Origin: Caldilineaceae bacterium
Lineage (GTDB): Bacteria > Chloroflexota > Anaerolineae > Caldilineales > Caldilineaceae
Direction: 5' to 3'
NCBI GenBank assembly: GCA_020634815.1
Contig: JACKBA010000009.1
Location: 106,661 to 170,660 of the forward strand
DNA: 64,000 nucleotides
Position 1 is the stretch's first letter; every line of letters starts with the position of its first letter. The position numbers and the translations under genes were made by a program. Below, piece after piece: positions 51,201 through 60,200 of this stretch. The notes under the pieces were generated by a model. The model was not told where the DNA came from, ran no database searches, and was given only the letters and a program-made list of their open reading frames with translations.

Positions 51201-52272
51201 GGTTGTCTTTGTTGCCCACGGCCACGTCCAGGTCGCCGTCGCCATCGAGATCGCCCAGCGCCACTGCGGTTGTGTAATCGGTTCCCGTACCGAAGGTATT
51301 GCCGGAGGCGGCGAAGGTGCCGTCTCCGGTGTTGAGATAGACCACATTCGGTTGATTCCAGTTGCCCACGGCAATGTCCAGGTCGCCGTCGCCGTCAACG
51401 TCGCCCAGTGCCATGGTGTAGGTCGCATCATTTCCCGTGCCGAAGTTGTTGCCGATGGGGTCGAAGGTGCCGTCGCCGTTGTTGAGATAGACTGCGTTCT
51501 GGAAGGGCTCGTCGTAATTCGCAACTGCCACATCAAGGTCGCCGTCGCCGTCCATATCGCCCAATGCGACAACCGCGGTGTAGTCATCCCCCGTACCGAA
51601 GGTGCTACCAGTGGGACCGAAGGTGCCGTCGCCGTTGTTGAGATAGACTGCGTTCTGATAGCCAAAGCTGCCCATGGCTGCATCCAGGTCGCCGTCGCCG
51701 TCCACGTCACCCAGCGCCACGCTGTAGCTGTCATTGCTGTCGGCGCCAAATTCGCGGCCGGTGGAGTCAAAGCGGCCATTCCCACGCGTGACCGCGGCGT
51801 TGAATTGCCACTGCTGGACAGCGGCGTGTAGACCGTTGATGTCCGTCGTCTGTGCGGTGGCCACGGCGTAGACCGGCTCGCCGGGAAAGAAGGCGCGCGG
51901 CGGGTCGACGGTCACCACCGCGCCGTCGACGCTGTGGGTGCCCGTCACCAGGCCTTGCATCATCGAATGAATCGCGATCGTGCGGCTGGTGATGGTGGTC
52001 TCACTCATCACGGCGCTGTAGGTGAGCACAATGCTGCTATCCAACGGCGCGCTCACGCTGTTGGTGATCGGCTCGTGATCGGTCAGCGCCGGATCCTGTG
52101 CGCGCGCCGTCGGCGCCAGTCCCAGCACCGCCACCACAGCCAGCAAGCCGGCCAGCAGCCAGCCGCGCACGCGCCAGCGCGCCGCCCGCATGTCGCCGGC
52201 ACGGCAGCAGTCAATCCCATTCTTCTGTACGGTTTCGCTAGATACCGAATGTGAGTTGGGCTGCGCGGTCAT
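39202..52272 (-). CDS. Giant secreted protein B: twin Ig+VCBS propellers, beta-helices, DUF11, Ig domains
   Basis: 4356 aa. ATG at 52272 with AAGGAG 7 nt upstream; signal peptide to about residue 59 (an inner Met28 lacks a ribosome site). Order: SbsA-like Ig (60-163), seven-bladed FG-GAP/VCBS propeller (165-512), second Ig and second seven-bladed propeller (to about 964). Next a long beta-helix (49380-46100), rich in Asn, Asp and Tyr and lower in GC. Then a DUF11 domain (QKSVSAAALYVGDAITYTI), a second beta-helix (45730-44300, closing CDIGAFESRGF), an InlB-type repeat (FSGWSGSCSG), a third Pmp-like beta-helix opening YVDKRAGGAGTGASWADAFT, another DUF11, a LITR-type head block, three Big_3-like Ig domains, a cadherin-like domain and a terminal domain. 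It ends LFLPVV, an acidic linker, then LHLPLITR. The propeller loops have DVDGDGDLD calcium motifs. Probable surface or extracellular adhesive protein. Confidence 0.9.
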   Translation of the reverse strand: MTAQPNSHSVSSETVQKNGIDCCRAGDMRAARWRVRGWLLAGLLAVVAVLGLAPTARAQDPALTDHEPITNSVSAPLDSSIVLTYSAVMSETTITSRTIAIHSMMQGLVTGTHSVDGAVVTVDPPRAFFPGEPVYAVATAQTTDINGLHAAVQQWQFNAAVTRGNGRFDSTGREFGADSNDSYSVALGDVDGDGDLDAAMGSFGYQNAVYLNNGDGTFGPTGSTFGTGDDYTAVVALGDMDGDGDLDVAVANYDEPFQNAVYLNNGDGTFDPIGNNFGTGNDATYTMALGDVDGDGDLDIAVGNWNQPNVVYLNTGDGTFAASGNTFGTGTDYTTAVALGDLDGDGDLDVAVGNKDNPNVVYFNNGDGSFDPSGSNFGTGTDATFSLELGDVDGDGDLDIAVGNNVQQNVVYLNNGNGAFDPTGNTFGPSDDPTWRAALGDIDGDGDLDVTAANRTEPNVLYLNNGDGTFAASGSSFGAGAKTVAVGDIDGDGDLDAVTGTAAENIAYLNEPPPPIVTSFNPDAYSVSAPLDSNVVLTYSAAIDAATVTSRTVSIHSMMQGQIAGAYGVDGAVVTIDPPRDFFPGELVYAINTTQTADITGTHTAARQWQFNAAVNGGHGGFVSGEWIGADSASTWTMALGDMDGDGDLDAIVGNYGNQNGVFLNNGDGTFDPTGNPFGTSSDYTAAVAVGDLDGDGDLDVAVGNSEEQNAIYLNNGDGSFAASGIDFGTGDDYTYAMVLGDVDGDGDLDIAVGNWHQQNVVYLNNGDGTFAASGNTFGTGSDYTTAVALGDLDGDGDLDMAVGNYEEQNAVYLNSGDGTFAASGNEFGTGDDATYSVELGDVDGDGDLDIAAGNRDQQNAVYLNNSDGTFDPTGNSFGPTDDATWRAALGDIDGDGDLDVTVANAGQPNAAYLNNGDGTFAVSGRDFGAGANVVALGDIDGDGDLDAVTGTSARNIAYRNEPCASNPVVRTTSDSGFESLRWAVAEACPGATVTFGLSDIIPSTITLSSSQIEITKPITISGLGMSILTISGNDTNRIFSVGAPTTIDNLSMTNGFTDVASGGAIYATAPLTLSWVTMADNRSDSGSALYTTDALTVDNCVLFRNSGVSDDGVTVIAAGGRTLLMDRTSFTANIGTALLVESIVTLDGTPVATGPITITNSSFASGDGVAIEIELGSPEGEYTSTDVSIGAINVLSNTFTISNSDGLNFGSLDVLRLTNSAVTVSDINVVGNSFSGGDNGIDWGSGYFEDLWESTITVGAVNILNNDFTNNYTAILLEDAIGFYSMFTSTVSAGDVTIIGNTISGYEDLGIVLDPFFSVSDWGGSSAGSFGNLAVSNNSVNTEQSASNAIVAQYVVPRSFYDTSDITVGDMLVEENAVGGGDASIDVTIGGSDLYNDASVALGTTFVQSNTIATDGAGLAVAHKFAYDVYDNSRAEGAGVVIANNTITATGSGIDLLFYAQGYDGNGNSLVSIAPITITGNLIATGGNGVYINYDSVADYMYDSARSLMAPVAIADNLITSADHSIRIDRSAYDNAAGTAMEGNSYARLPDHIISGNVLNPADGNDGIYVYDYYSSFENYGDSTIDYGQLMVDDNTFAGGRNGFYHLNEGASYENDDNHTVIFSNTVVTDNRFYSQTGTALYFDIDDAGYTHYGNLVFGDTLVARNVISDSDYGIRYDNYEPCYECYDDASLAIGALTIADNQFYAIGTDAINVAIDEVGYSVDPGVTIDIGDAQSGYAVIIQDNTVDGCGDDGIYGYAYISAPDNTTMGRFGIFSNTVTACANGIRLGTMHPGAEIANNQVTDSTSTGLLLATADTDVVDVTGNAIASSSLTDTVGIQVNRGQVNLAATTVTNHATSVYNNGGIITATATLTASNNLVQQSGAFMAQTSALSVGGNLVLAGGEFYAPAGLDLAGLFTHTGGIYYQSRSVDGSGNVGFPKAGGLILNANGSDLGSTEVAITAGAQCSGATDSVAHCYVITPTNSVDRDAIATFYYSAGEVPARQYCPTMDAYRWDGTWDNGLANFGQQCDASPYAVSVRGLDSFGAFALKSTLPVIALQKSVSAAALYVGDAITYTIAFSNSGGPALGAVITDIIPAGVTNVGVNSSGIVITDTAAEPAYVWDVGYLGRGTTGVITVTGIVDAVPSGGVLTNAATIVLDGDGEPATATDEVASTVCAPNPTVTSAGDSGAGTLRQALNDACAGDTVVFNLTYPATITLTSGQALTLTKAVTISGPGADKLAVSGNSTTRVFVVNSGVTATIDGLTIRDGRSVSAGGGGLYNAGTLTVTNSTVASSFSVPGAGGIHNAGTLTLISSMVTGNFANALAGGIHNAGTLTVSSSTLSGNTSTSGAGGINSAGSLSVISSTLVSNSAFGAGMPGGINNSGMLTVTDSTVDSNQGMLAGGINNTADLVMIGSRLTNNIGSANGGINNLAALVVMSSTIANNSSNNNGGGISNVGTLTVVNSTIANNRANLGAGIHNSGALTVMTSTFANNRANSLGGGLENSSRATVENSTFFSNTAFISGGGIHNDQALTLTNSTIAGTAGGGGLNNSGTANLRNTIIANSTGGDCTNTGTLVANTNNLVADGTCSPAVSGNALLGAMGNYGGDTQTMPLLPGSPAIDAGDGATCLATDQRGIGRVGACDIGAFESRGFTLAKGGGDNQSTAAGTAFAVPLSVTVTSAYSEPVDGGAVTYAGPQSGASIVPVTATVTVADGGAGFSPVANGVGGSYAVSATAIGAGPAVSFSLTNIPPVLTVTRQGSGSGSVTSVPSGIACGATCTAGFDSGTVVTLTAVAGSNAAFSGWSGSCSGSGDCTLTVTADVTATAAFAVCPVGVAYVDKRAGGAGTGASWADAFTDVQDALGLYEACGSYGAIWVATGIYTPGVAATDTFTMPPGVALYGGFAGGESSLGERDWVANPTILSGDIGGDDRVDVNGVVTATSNINGDNAYHVLWLDGVNGGPITQTTVIDGFFVTAGRAAGAGEPDTYGGGMYCAGGGSDNECSPKIVNVIFSGNSATTAGGAMYNGGYEGGTSDPSLQNVTFSGNSTDGYGGAVFNDAYLGNSSPSLVNVTFSGNSAGDSGGAMDNNGYTGVSSPSLVNVTFSGNSAGWGGGAMVNNGNGGGVSSPSLVNVTFRGNSAGDSGGAMFSSFGPQGSGAKLANVIFWGNTAPNGDHLYSLDSSMVISHTLVPSSTASIYGSGIIWGPGNITDTGAYTTADIFVDAAGGDLRLAGGSPAVDAGDNSAVPVGVTTDLGGDPRIVNGRVDLGAYEQQQPHIGVAKTASPTANVRFQGIVTYTVVFSNTGTADPAVVLTDTLPSGTNFAYWVDQSGATYADNIVRWSGVLTGGSVISVTFAVTNTASGGATITNTAYLSGSAGAVSSVATFGATADSYPTGSGLWSQVFAPCPTRCKRVIPAGATITLDQDIDLDGDFEIEPGGTFNANGKTVTLTGDQAQTLTGNPLTFYSLVVNKTNRTDTVTIVGKLKVTRKLTVRSGKLISASDYEDIEIEENGELQLTNDIAVSGHFTNSGTLDTNGSGITFDGAKTQNLVLNTFTSFDALTVYTGTTLVEAVTDDNAYIQGTLTNFGTIRKTQPVSGLEFYYFGLAGFYPDSWGVEIEVTDRSGGDPLTAIQVDRIDANHPNAPGGATTDIYWTITPAGANYVATVVLPQNALADPVACRYASGAWNCARSSFDSVKDLTVTRTGVTAFSDWAVFNTIATTTTLATSANPAPVFTQVTFTATVAPATATGSVEFFADGASLGTATLAAGKAQVATGGLTVGTHVITATLIPTGPYLASSGTLAGDQVIDKAATTVALLSNLNPAPYSQAVTVTASVAVSGMTAAERQTGPTGQVRFSDESGALATVDLVNGSASFARDTWAVGTHTVTAEYLGDTLFATSNSSPLAQVVGKHGTATSLATSPNPAQAGATIVMTATVAKQVSILTKLQPADPSGSVQFRVDGGDVLGTANLVGDTAVFTKTDFARGVYTIVAEYLGDIGYSGSTSGGVQQIVSPPLTARNDAAGTLQGEAVQIDPLANDIDPAGGGLTVAGVSQPASGSVAIDGGAKTVTYTPDPAFTGLVTFSYTARDIYGISDEATVAVVVTARSETGNAPQIGVIDNANGSTVDFDSGRFQTQVQAPAGSYPTPLGDKEIFYLAYTPVITPTGDVTQPPGSFSFAGTVFDLSAFVNGMDLGHYEFPQPLTLVIAYDPALLGDLSEQLLTPYYWNGTAWAKDGLSILHIDTTAHRIIFQIWHLSEFALFSRPPLNTPIYLFLPVVTNRSDPAAALEAAESAAPDARGEAPAPEAHAPGDEPAPEEVATPDAAAESTEQTEAQASEPAPEEAAPRLHLPLITR
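49385..51785 (-). repeat. Two seven-bladed FG-GAP/VCBS propellers in protein B
   Basis: Each propeller has seven blades of about 50 aa: ALGDxDGDGDLDxAVGN, then NxVYLNNGDGTF, then FGTGDD. The first runs about 51785-50735 and the second about 50425-49385. Each is preceded by a matching Ig domain (SAPLDSxxVLTYSA...IHSMMQG), so an Ig-plus-propeller unit has been duplicated. The last blade of each is shortened (FGAGA...). Confidence 0.9.
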
Positions 52273-52310
52273 TGTCTGGCTCCTTACGGCGTGATTCGTT
52301 TGTACTCACG

Positions 52311-52332
52311 GCCCAGGCTGCGCAGCCTGGGC
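52311..52332. promoter_or_regulatory. Perfect 22-bp palindrome upstream of gene B
   Basis: GCCCAGGCTGCGCAGCCTGGGC reads the same on both strands and lies 39 nt before the gene B start codon. It could be an operator or a 5'-leader hairpin. Confidence 0.55.
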
Positions 52333-52351
52333 TTCAATTCATGGAAGTTGG

Positions 52352-52381
52352 GAGGCGGCGATCCTGCGGCATCGCCGCCTC
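52352..52381. other. 11-bp hairpin between genes C and B
   Basis: GAGGCGGCGAT (52352-52362) and ATCGCCGCCTC (52371-52381) around an 8-nt loop. It sits between the palindrome at 52311 and the hairpin at 52430, making three structures in a 217-nt intergenic region. Confidence 0.55.
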
Positions 52382-52429
52382 GCGGTAACGTTCGCCTTGT
52401 CTATCACGGCGCAGGTGGGCCGGCGGTCA

Positions 52430-52460
52430 GAAGCCGAGTTTCTCGGAGAAACTCGGCTTC
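52430..52460 (-). terminator. 13-bp hairpin after giant gene C
   Basis: GAAGCCGAGTTTC (52430-52442) and GAAACTCGGCTTC (52448-52460) around TCGGA, 29 nt past the gene C stop. Few Ts follow on the minus strand, so termination strength is uncertain. Confidence 0.7.
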
Positions 52461-52489
52461 TTTGCAGCGCGCCAACCAGGCGCCTATCC

Positions 52490-54250
52490 TCAGCGGGTGA
52501 TAAGCGGCAGGTGAAGTCGCGGCGCCGCTTCTTCCGGCGCCGGCTCGCTTGCCTGCGCTTCTGTCTGCTCTGTGCTTTCCGCCACCGGTGCCGGCAACGT
52601 CGGTTCATCGGTCGGCGTTGCCCCTGGCGCTGCCGTCTCTTCGGTCACCGGCGTCGCATCCGGCGTAGCGGTCTCCTCCGGCGTAGCCGTCTCAACCGCA
52701 TCCGGAACTGGGGTTGCTGCCTCCTCCAGCGCCGGTTTGTCTACAGGCGCATCCGCTTCAGGCGTCGGTACAGCCTCCGCTGCGCCGGGCATTTCCTCTG
52801 CCGGCGCTTGTTCGGTCACGTCTGGCGCGCCCTGCGCCGCTTCCAGCACCGCATCAGGGTCGCTGCGATTCGTCACCACCGGCAGGAAGAGATAGCTCGG
52901 GATCTGCTGCGGCGGTCGGGAGAAGAAGGCAAACTCGCTCAGATGCCAGATCTGGAAGGTGATGCGGTGCGCCGTCGTGTCGATGTGGAGGATGCTGATG
53001 CCGTCGCTGGCCCAGGCCGTGCTGTTCCAGTAGTAGGGCGTCAGCAACTGCTCGGAGAGCCCACCCAGCAGCGCCGGGTCGTAGGCGACGACCAGCGTCA
53101 CCGGCTGCGGGAACTCGTAGTGCCCCAGATCCGTACCGTTGACGAAGGCCGACAGGTCGAAGACCATACCGGCGAAGGAGAAGCTGCCCGGCGGCTGGGT
53201 CACATCGCCCGTAGGCGTGATGACCGGCGTGTAGGCCAGGTAGAAGATATCCCTGTCACCCAGCGGCGTCGGGTAGCTGCCCGCCGGCACCTGCACCTGC
53301 GTCTGGAAGCGGCCGCTGTCGAAGTCGACCGTACTGCCGCTCGCGTTGTCGATGACGCCGATCTGCGGCGCATGGCCCGCCTGGTCAACCGCGCTCACCA
53401 CCACCGCCACCAGCGCCTCATCGGTGATGCCGTAGATATCGCGCGCCGTGTAGCTGAAGGTGACGAGACCGGCGAAGGCCGGGTCGGGCGTGTACGTGAC
53501 CGTCTTGGCGCCGCCGTCGATGGCCACGCTGCCGCTCGCCGGCTGCGTCACCGCCGAAACGACCAGCCCACCGCCCGCCGGGTCGATGTCGTTGGCCAGC
53601 GGGTCGATCTGCACGGCCGCTCCTTGCAGCGTGCCCGCCGCATCGTTCCTCGCCGTCAGCGGCGGCGAGACGATCTGCTGCACGCCGGTGGAGGTGCTGC
53701 CGCTGTAGCTGGCGTCGCCCAGGTACTCGGCTACGATGGTGTAGACGCCCCTAGCGAAGTCGTTCTTGGTGAAGACCGCCGTGGCGCCCACCAGATTGGC
53801 CGTGCCCAGCACCTCGCCGCCCGCGATACGGAACTGCACCTGCCCGCTCGGGTCGGCGGGTTGGAGCTTTGTGAGAATGCTCACTTGCTTCGCCACCGTC
53901 GCCGTCATGACGATGGTCGCACCGGCCTGCGCCGGGTTGGGCGCCGTGGCCAGGCTGGTCGCCGTGCCGTGTTTGCCCACCACCTGCGCCAGCGGGCTGG
54001 AGTTGCTCGTGGCGAAGAGCGTATCGCCCAGGTACTCGGCGGTGACGGTGTGCGTGCCCACCGCCCACGTGTCACGGGCGAAGCTGGCCGAACCGTTCAC
54101 AAGATCGACCGTGGCCAGCGCACCGCTCTCATCGGAGAAGCGCACCTGCCCCGTCGGCGCGGCCACGCTGCCGGCTGCCGTCATGCCGCTGATGGCCACG
54201 TTCGCCGTGAGCGTCACTGCCTGGCTGTAGGGCGCCGGGTTCAGGTTGCT
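52490..54250 (-). repeat. Terminal block duplicated between genes C and B (partner 39202-40815)
   Basis: The two blocks match almost base for base over long stretches, for example around 53841-54060 and 40405-40620, including synonymous positions. The main difference is a longer acidic linker in C. A second shared block pairs about 61930-63180 with 41050-42290. Confidence 0.85.
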
Positions 54251-57200
54251 CTGTACGCTCGTCTGCGTGGCGTGTTTGAGATTGGTTAGTGCGAAGGCAA
54301 TGGGCTGTGCGCCGCTGGCCGCCACGGTGACGCTGTACGCGCCCGCCGTGTTGTTCGCCCCCACGGTGACGGAGACCGCTCCGCCCGCCACCGTGGCCGT
54401 CTGCGTGATGGGCACCGCGCCCGCCCCGCTCGACGGCCCGGCGAAGGTGACGATGCCACCGTCGACCGGCTCGTCGTGGCTGCTGCTGACGCTCGCCGCC
54501 AGCGGGTTGGCGAAGACGCCGCCCCACAGCGTGCTCTGTTCGTCGCCGCCCGTCTTGGCCAGCGTGAAGCCCTGGCTCTCGAAGGCGCCGATGTCGCACG
54601 CACTTCCCTGCGGGCGCATGACGCCGCGCTGATCCTGGAAGGGGCAGGCACTCTGCGGCGGCGGGGTGGCGATGAGGCTGCCCGCGCCGGCGTCGATGGC
54701 CGCGCTGCCCGGCAGCAGCGGGAAGACCACCAACGTCGGTGTAACCGGCGTGGCACCGCCAATGCTGCCTGACTGGAGCACTGCTCCGTAATCGCCCAGC
54801 GGGCCGAGCAGGATCGTATCCGACTGCGTGAAGTTGCTGCCGCACGTGCCGTCGTTGTCCAGGTTCGAGACCGCCGCCGGCACGCTCCCGATTGCCAGAG
54901 GCCCCGTGTAGCAGCTCTGCTCGTTGGCGCCGCCGGCAATAATCGTGTTCGTGATGCCGACGGTAGCCGTCTTGCCCCCTACATCCGTGTTGGCAAAGGC
55001 ACCGAAGCCATCGCCGTTCTGCGCATTGATGCCGAGCCGGTCATTGCCGGCAATGGTCACGTTGCGCAGTGTGAGCGTGTCAGGTCCGAAGCCGGCATTG
55101 TCCTCCAGCGCATTACCGCCGGCCACGAGGAGCGCGCTGGCCATATAGCCGCTACTGTTGCCGGCCAGCGTGCTGTTGACGATATCGATGGTGGCGCCGC
55201 CGTAACCGCTGGCGATACCGCCAACCATCGTGGCCGTGTTGCTGTAGATCGACGACTGCTCGATGTGCGTCACGCTCGGCCCGCCGATGGCCACCGCGCC
55301 GGCCATGGTCGCGCTGTTGCTGTAGAGTGCGCTGCCGCGTATCTCTACCGTCTTGGGCGAATTGAGATTGCCGAGGATGCCGATGGCGCCACCGGCGACG
55401 GCGGACACATTATCGTGCACCGCCGAAACCGTCAGCCACAGCGCATTTTCGACATAGATAGCGCCGCCCAATGCCAGCTCGCTACACGCAAGCCCTGCTT
55501 GGTTGCCGTACAACTCTGACCTCTCCACGGTGACCGGGGCAGCCGCAGCAAGAGCGCCGCCGTTGCAGTCGCTGCTGTTGCCGCCAAAGACCGAACTCCC
55601 AATGTACGCGTTGGTGTTCTCCTGGTCCACCGTGATGGCGCCGCCATTCTTCGCCGTGTTGGAGAAGAAGCTCGACGCGCTGACGCTCAGCCAGCTTACG
55701 TCGTAGATCGCGCCGCCGCCTGTGGCGTCGTTGCCCGTGGCCGTGCTGTTCTTGACCGACAAGGTGCCTGCGTTGAAGATGCCACCACCCTGCGCTGTGG
55801 CCGTGTTGCCGTCCAGCCGGCTGCGCTCGAGCGTGAGTTGCGCACCGGCCACGGCAAAGGCGCCGCCGCCGCCATACGCCGAGTTGCTCACCACAGCCGT
55901 GTCGCTGATGACGACCCGGTAGTTGTCACCCACATAGAGCGCACCGCCCAGGCCGCTATCCGCATCCGCACGGTTCTCTTGCAGCGTACTGCTGGTGATA
56001 GCGTCGTCCGTCGTCAAGCTGGTCGCTGTCACATAGATGCCGCCGCCGCTGTACGCAGAGTTGCCGCTGAAGGTTGCCCCGTCGATGGTGAAGTCGCAGT
56101 CGTCGCAGTAGAGCGCACCACCCATCTCACCAAAACCGGCGGCCGTATTGCCGGACAGGGTACTCGCGTCCAGGTCCAGCGTGCCGTTCCCCACGTAGAG
56201 CGCACCGCCGCGATTGTACGCCGTGTTGCTCAGGAAGGTCGTGCCGCTGATGACCGCGGTGTACAGATTGTTGCCGCCAAAGCTTACCGCGCCACCCTGG
56301 CCCTCGCTTGCGCCGTAGGTCGCCGCCGTGTTGGAGATGAAGCTGCTGCCCGTGATGGTCAGCGGCCCGTTGGCGTCGATGGCGCCACCGCCTTCGCTGC
56401 CGCTGGCGCGGTTGAAGCTCAAGGTGCTGTCGCTCACCGTGAGCATGCTCCCGTTGGCGCCGAAGATGGCGCCGCCGCCACTCGTGACGCTCTCGGTGGT
56501 GGCAATCGCGTTGGCGGTCAGCGTGCTGCTGCTTATGGTGGTCACACCGCCAATGCCTGTGCTGACGCCGCCGCCGCCATAAACGGCGGTATTGGTCGCA
56601 ATGGTGCTGGCAGTGATGGTGACCGCCGCGCCCGTCCCATTGCCGATACCGCCGCCGTAGGTGCCGGCCGTGTTGGAGACGATCGCGGCCGCGCTGAGCG
56701 TGAGCCTGCCGTTGTTGCGGATGCCGCCACCAACATCGGCCGCGCTGCCGTCGCGCACAGTAAGGGCCGTCAGCGTCACCACGCCGCTGGCGCCAATGTC
56801 AAAGACCCGGCTGGCATTGCTGCCGCTGACGGCGAGTTTCGCCGCGCCCGGCCCGTCGATGGTCACTGTCTTCGTGATCGCGATTTGGCCGCTGCTCAGC
56901 GCAATCGTCTGGTTGTCCAGCGCGGCGTCGAAGGTAACCGTTCCGCCGGCGCATAGATTGGCGACGGCCCCGCGCAACGTGCGATAGCCACTGTCGGCCG
57001 GGGTGTTGACCACGACGCTTTCGGCACAGGTCAGATTGAAGCTACGGTCGACAGGGGTGGCCGCGAGGTAGTTCTCGTTGCCGGGCTGCGACGCATAGAT
57101 CGTGCACGAACCATTGTCCACCAGGCTGACGGTCGTTCCGCTCACCGTGCAGACGCTGGTGGTGGTCGTGGTGAAGACCGCCGTCAACCCCGACGAGGCA

Positions 57201-60200
57201 GTCGCCGTCACCGGGAAGGCGTCGGCGCCGTACTGTTTGTCACCGAGTTCACCGAAGGTAATCGTTTGGTTCGCCATGTTGACCGTCTGCACGACCCCGC
57301 TCGAGGTGCTCCCAAGCACGTTGGGTGTGCCCGCGTAGTCCGCCGTGATGGTGTGTACGCCCGCACCAAGCAAGCTCGTGGTGTAGGTTGCCACGCCGCC
57401 GGCGCCAAGCGTGCCCGTACTCAGCGTGTTGGCGCCATCCTTGAAGATCACCTCTTCGCCGATCAATGATGCCGCACCGGGCGCCTCCACGGTAACCGTC
57501 GCCGTAAAGACAACGCTGTTGCCATAGATCGACGGGTTGAGGCTGGAGGTTAGCGTCACCGTCGTCGTCGCCTGGTTGACCACCTGGTTCACCGTCTGCG
57601 ACGTCGAGCCGACAAAGCCGCCTTCGCCGCCATATTCGGCCGTGATGGGATGCGGCTGGCCGGGAGTACCTGGCGGACCGGAAATCAAGCTGCTGATGGT
57701 GTAGGTCGCCACACCGGATGCATTGAGCGTGCCCGTGCCCAACTCAGTCGTGCCATCCGTGAACGTGACGACGCCCGTGGGCACCGCACTGCCTACGCTG
57801 TCGGTGACCGTGGCCGTGAAGGTGACGGACTGACCGTAGACCGACGGATTGGCGCTGCTCGCCAGCGTGGTGGCCGAGGCGCGCATCGTGTTGGTCAGCG
57901 CAAAGATGATGGCAGGCTCGCCTCCCGCCGCGCTAGTCGTTACGTTGTAGGTGCCGGCGGTGCTGTTGGCCGTCGGCGTGAAGATGGCAGTACCACCCAT
58001 GATCGTCGCTGTGCCGGTGACGGGCGCCGTGCTCGCACCGCTGAGCGGACCGGCATAAGTGACGCGGCCGCCATTCACCGGCTCGGTATACGCGCTGCTC
58101 ACCGCCACGGTGATGGATGCAGCGAAGGCCATGTCCCATGCCGCGCTCTGGCCGTCGCCCGTGCCTTTGCTCAGGCTGAAGCCCTGGCTCTCGAAGGCGC
58201 CGATGTCGCACGTCCCCACACGGCCGATGCCGCGCTGGTCTGTGGCCAGACACGTCGCCGCGTCGCCGGCGTCGATGGCGGGCGAGCCTGGCAGTAGCGG
58301 TATCGTCTGCGTACTGCCACCGTAGGCACCCAGCGGGCCAAGCAGTGGGTTGCCGCTAAACGCCGCGCTGCACGTGCCGTCCGCCACCAGGTTGTTAATG
58401 TTGGCGGCGAAGGTTCCGGCATTGATACATTCAACGCCGTTGCCGGTAGCGATCAGGCTGTTGCGCAAGTAGAACATACCGCTGTTGTAGATACCGCTGC
58501 CACTGGTCATGCCACTGTTGGCGATCGTGCTGTTGGTCACGGTGAGCACGCCACCACTGTAGATAGCGCTGCCGGAATTCGCCCGATTGGCAGCAAAGGT
58601 GCTGTTCTCTACGGTAGCCGCGCCCCAGTTATAGATACTCCCACCACTCGAGGCCACCGCTGTGTTGGACGTGACGGCGCTTTCTCTGATCGTGAGCACC
58701 GCGTTCAAGTAGTTGTAGATGCCAGCGCCACTGCCGGCGCTATTACCCTGCACAAGCGAGCCATTCGTAATCGTAACAACGCTGCCTACGAAGTTGTTGT
58801 AGATGCCGCCGCCTTGTCCTGACGTGGGATCGACAATATTGGATAGCACACGACTATTATCGATGGTGATGTCGCTACCTTCCTGGTTGAAGATGCCTCC
58901 TCCAAGCGTTGCACTGTTGCCCTCGATGATCGAACCGGCCGTAATGGTGATCACGCTGCTGGAGCCGGTATTGTAGATGCCGCCGCCGTAATTGGCGCTG
59001 GAGTTGGAAATGACGGTGCTGGCACTGATCGCAAGTGAACTGCGATTGGAGATACCGCCGCCCTTCGAAGAGTAATTCCCGACGATACGCGAACCGTTGA
59101 TGATGAACAGACGGCTGGCGCTACCCACGTTCAGGATGCCACCACCGCCGTAGGAACCGCCGCCAGCAGTGTTGGTGGCAACGGTACTGGCGTCGAGAGT
59201 CAGGGTACCGTCGATATTGTAAATACCGCCGCCTTCGTTTGACGCGCTGTTGCCTTGAACATAGGAACCATTGAGGATAGTGGCCCGCCCCGTATTCCAG
59301 ATGCCACCGCCGCCATAGGACCCGGTTGTGGAATTAGAAATTACACCACTTGCATCGACAGCAAGTGTGGCACTAGCATTACCAATCCCACCGCCGGCGT
59401 AGGCACTGTTCTGCTGAATCAGCGATCCAGCCGTAACGGTCAGAGCGCTAGTCGCATTCTGGCTGTAGATTCCTCCGCCATAACCATTGGGCGCGCTGTT
59501 CGAGACGACGTGAGTAGCGATGATAGTGAGTTTGCCGAGATTGTATATACCGCCTCCACGGCCGCTAGAGCCGGCAGTGCCCTCTCGTACGGTCAGCGCT
59601 GTAAGCGTCACTGTGCCGCTGCTGCTGATATTGAAGACGCGGCTGGCGTTGTTGCCGCTGACGGCCAGATCCCCCGCACCCGGCCCGGAGATGGTCACCG
59701 TTCGCGTGATGGCAATCTCGCCGCTCGTCAGCGTGATGGTGGCCGGCGTGGATACGCCAAAGCTGATGACGCCGCCGTCACACACATCGCTGACAGCCTG
59801 GCGCAACGAACCCGCACCGCTGTCGGCCGTGTTGGCGACGACGATCGTGGGTGCGCACGTCACCGCCTGGTCAACCTGGCTGGAGTTGCTGCCGGTGAAG
59901 GCCGCATCGCCGCCATAGCTCGCCGTGACGCCATGCGTGCCGATTGTCAGGCTGCTCGTCGTGTAGGTGGCAATACCGCTTGCGTCGAGCGTGCCCGTGC
60001 TCAGGGTCGCCGCCCCTTCGGTAAAGGTGACAACGCCCGTGGGCAGCGCGCTACCCACGCTGTCGGTGACGGTGGCTGTGAAGGTAACGGTCTGGTCGAT
60101 GACCGACGGGTTGGGCGCGGCGACAAGCGCCGTGGCCGAGGCGCGCTGCGTGTTGGTCAGCCCAAAGGTGATGGCCGGGCTGGCCCCCGCCGCGCTGGCC

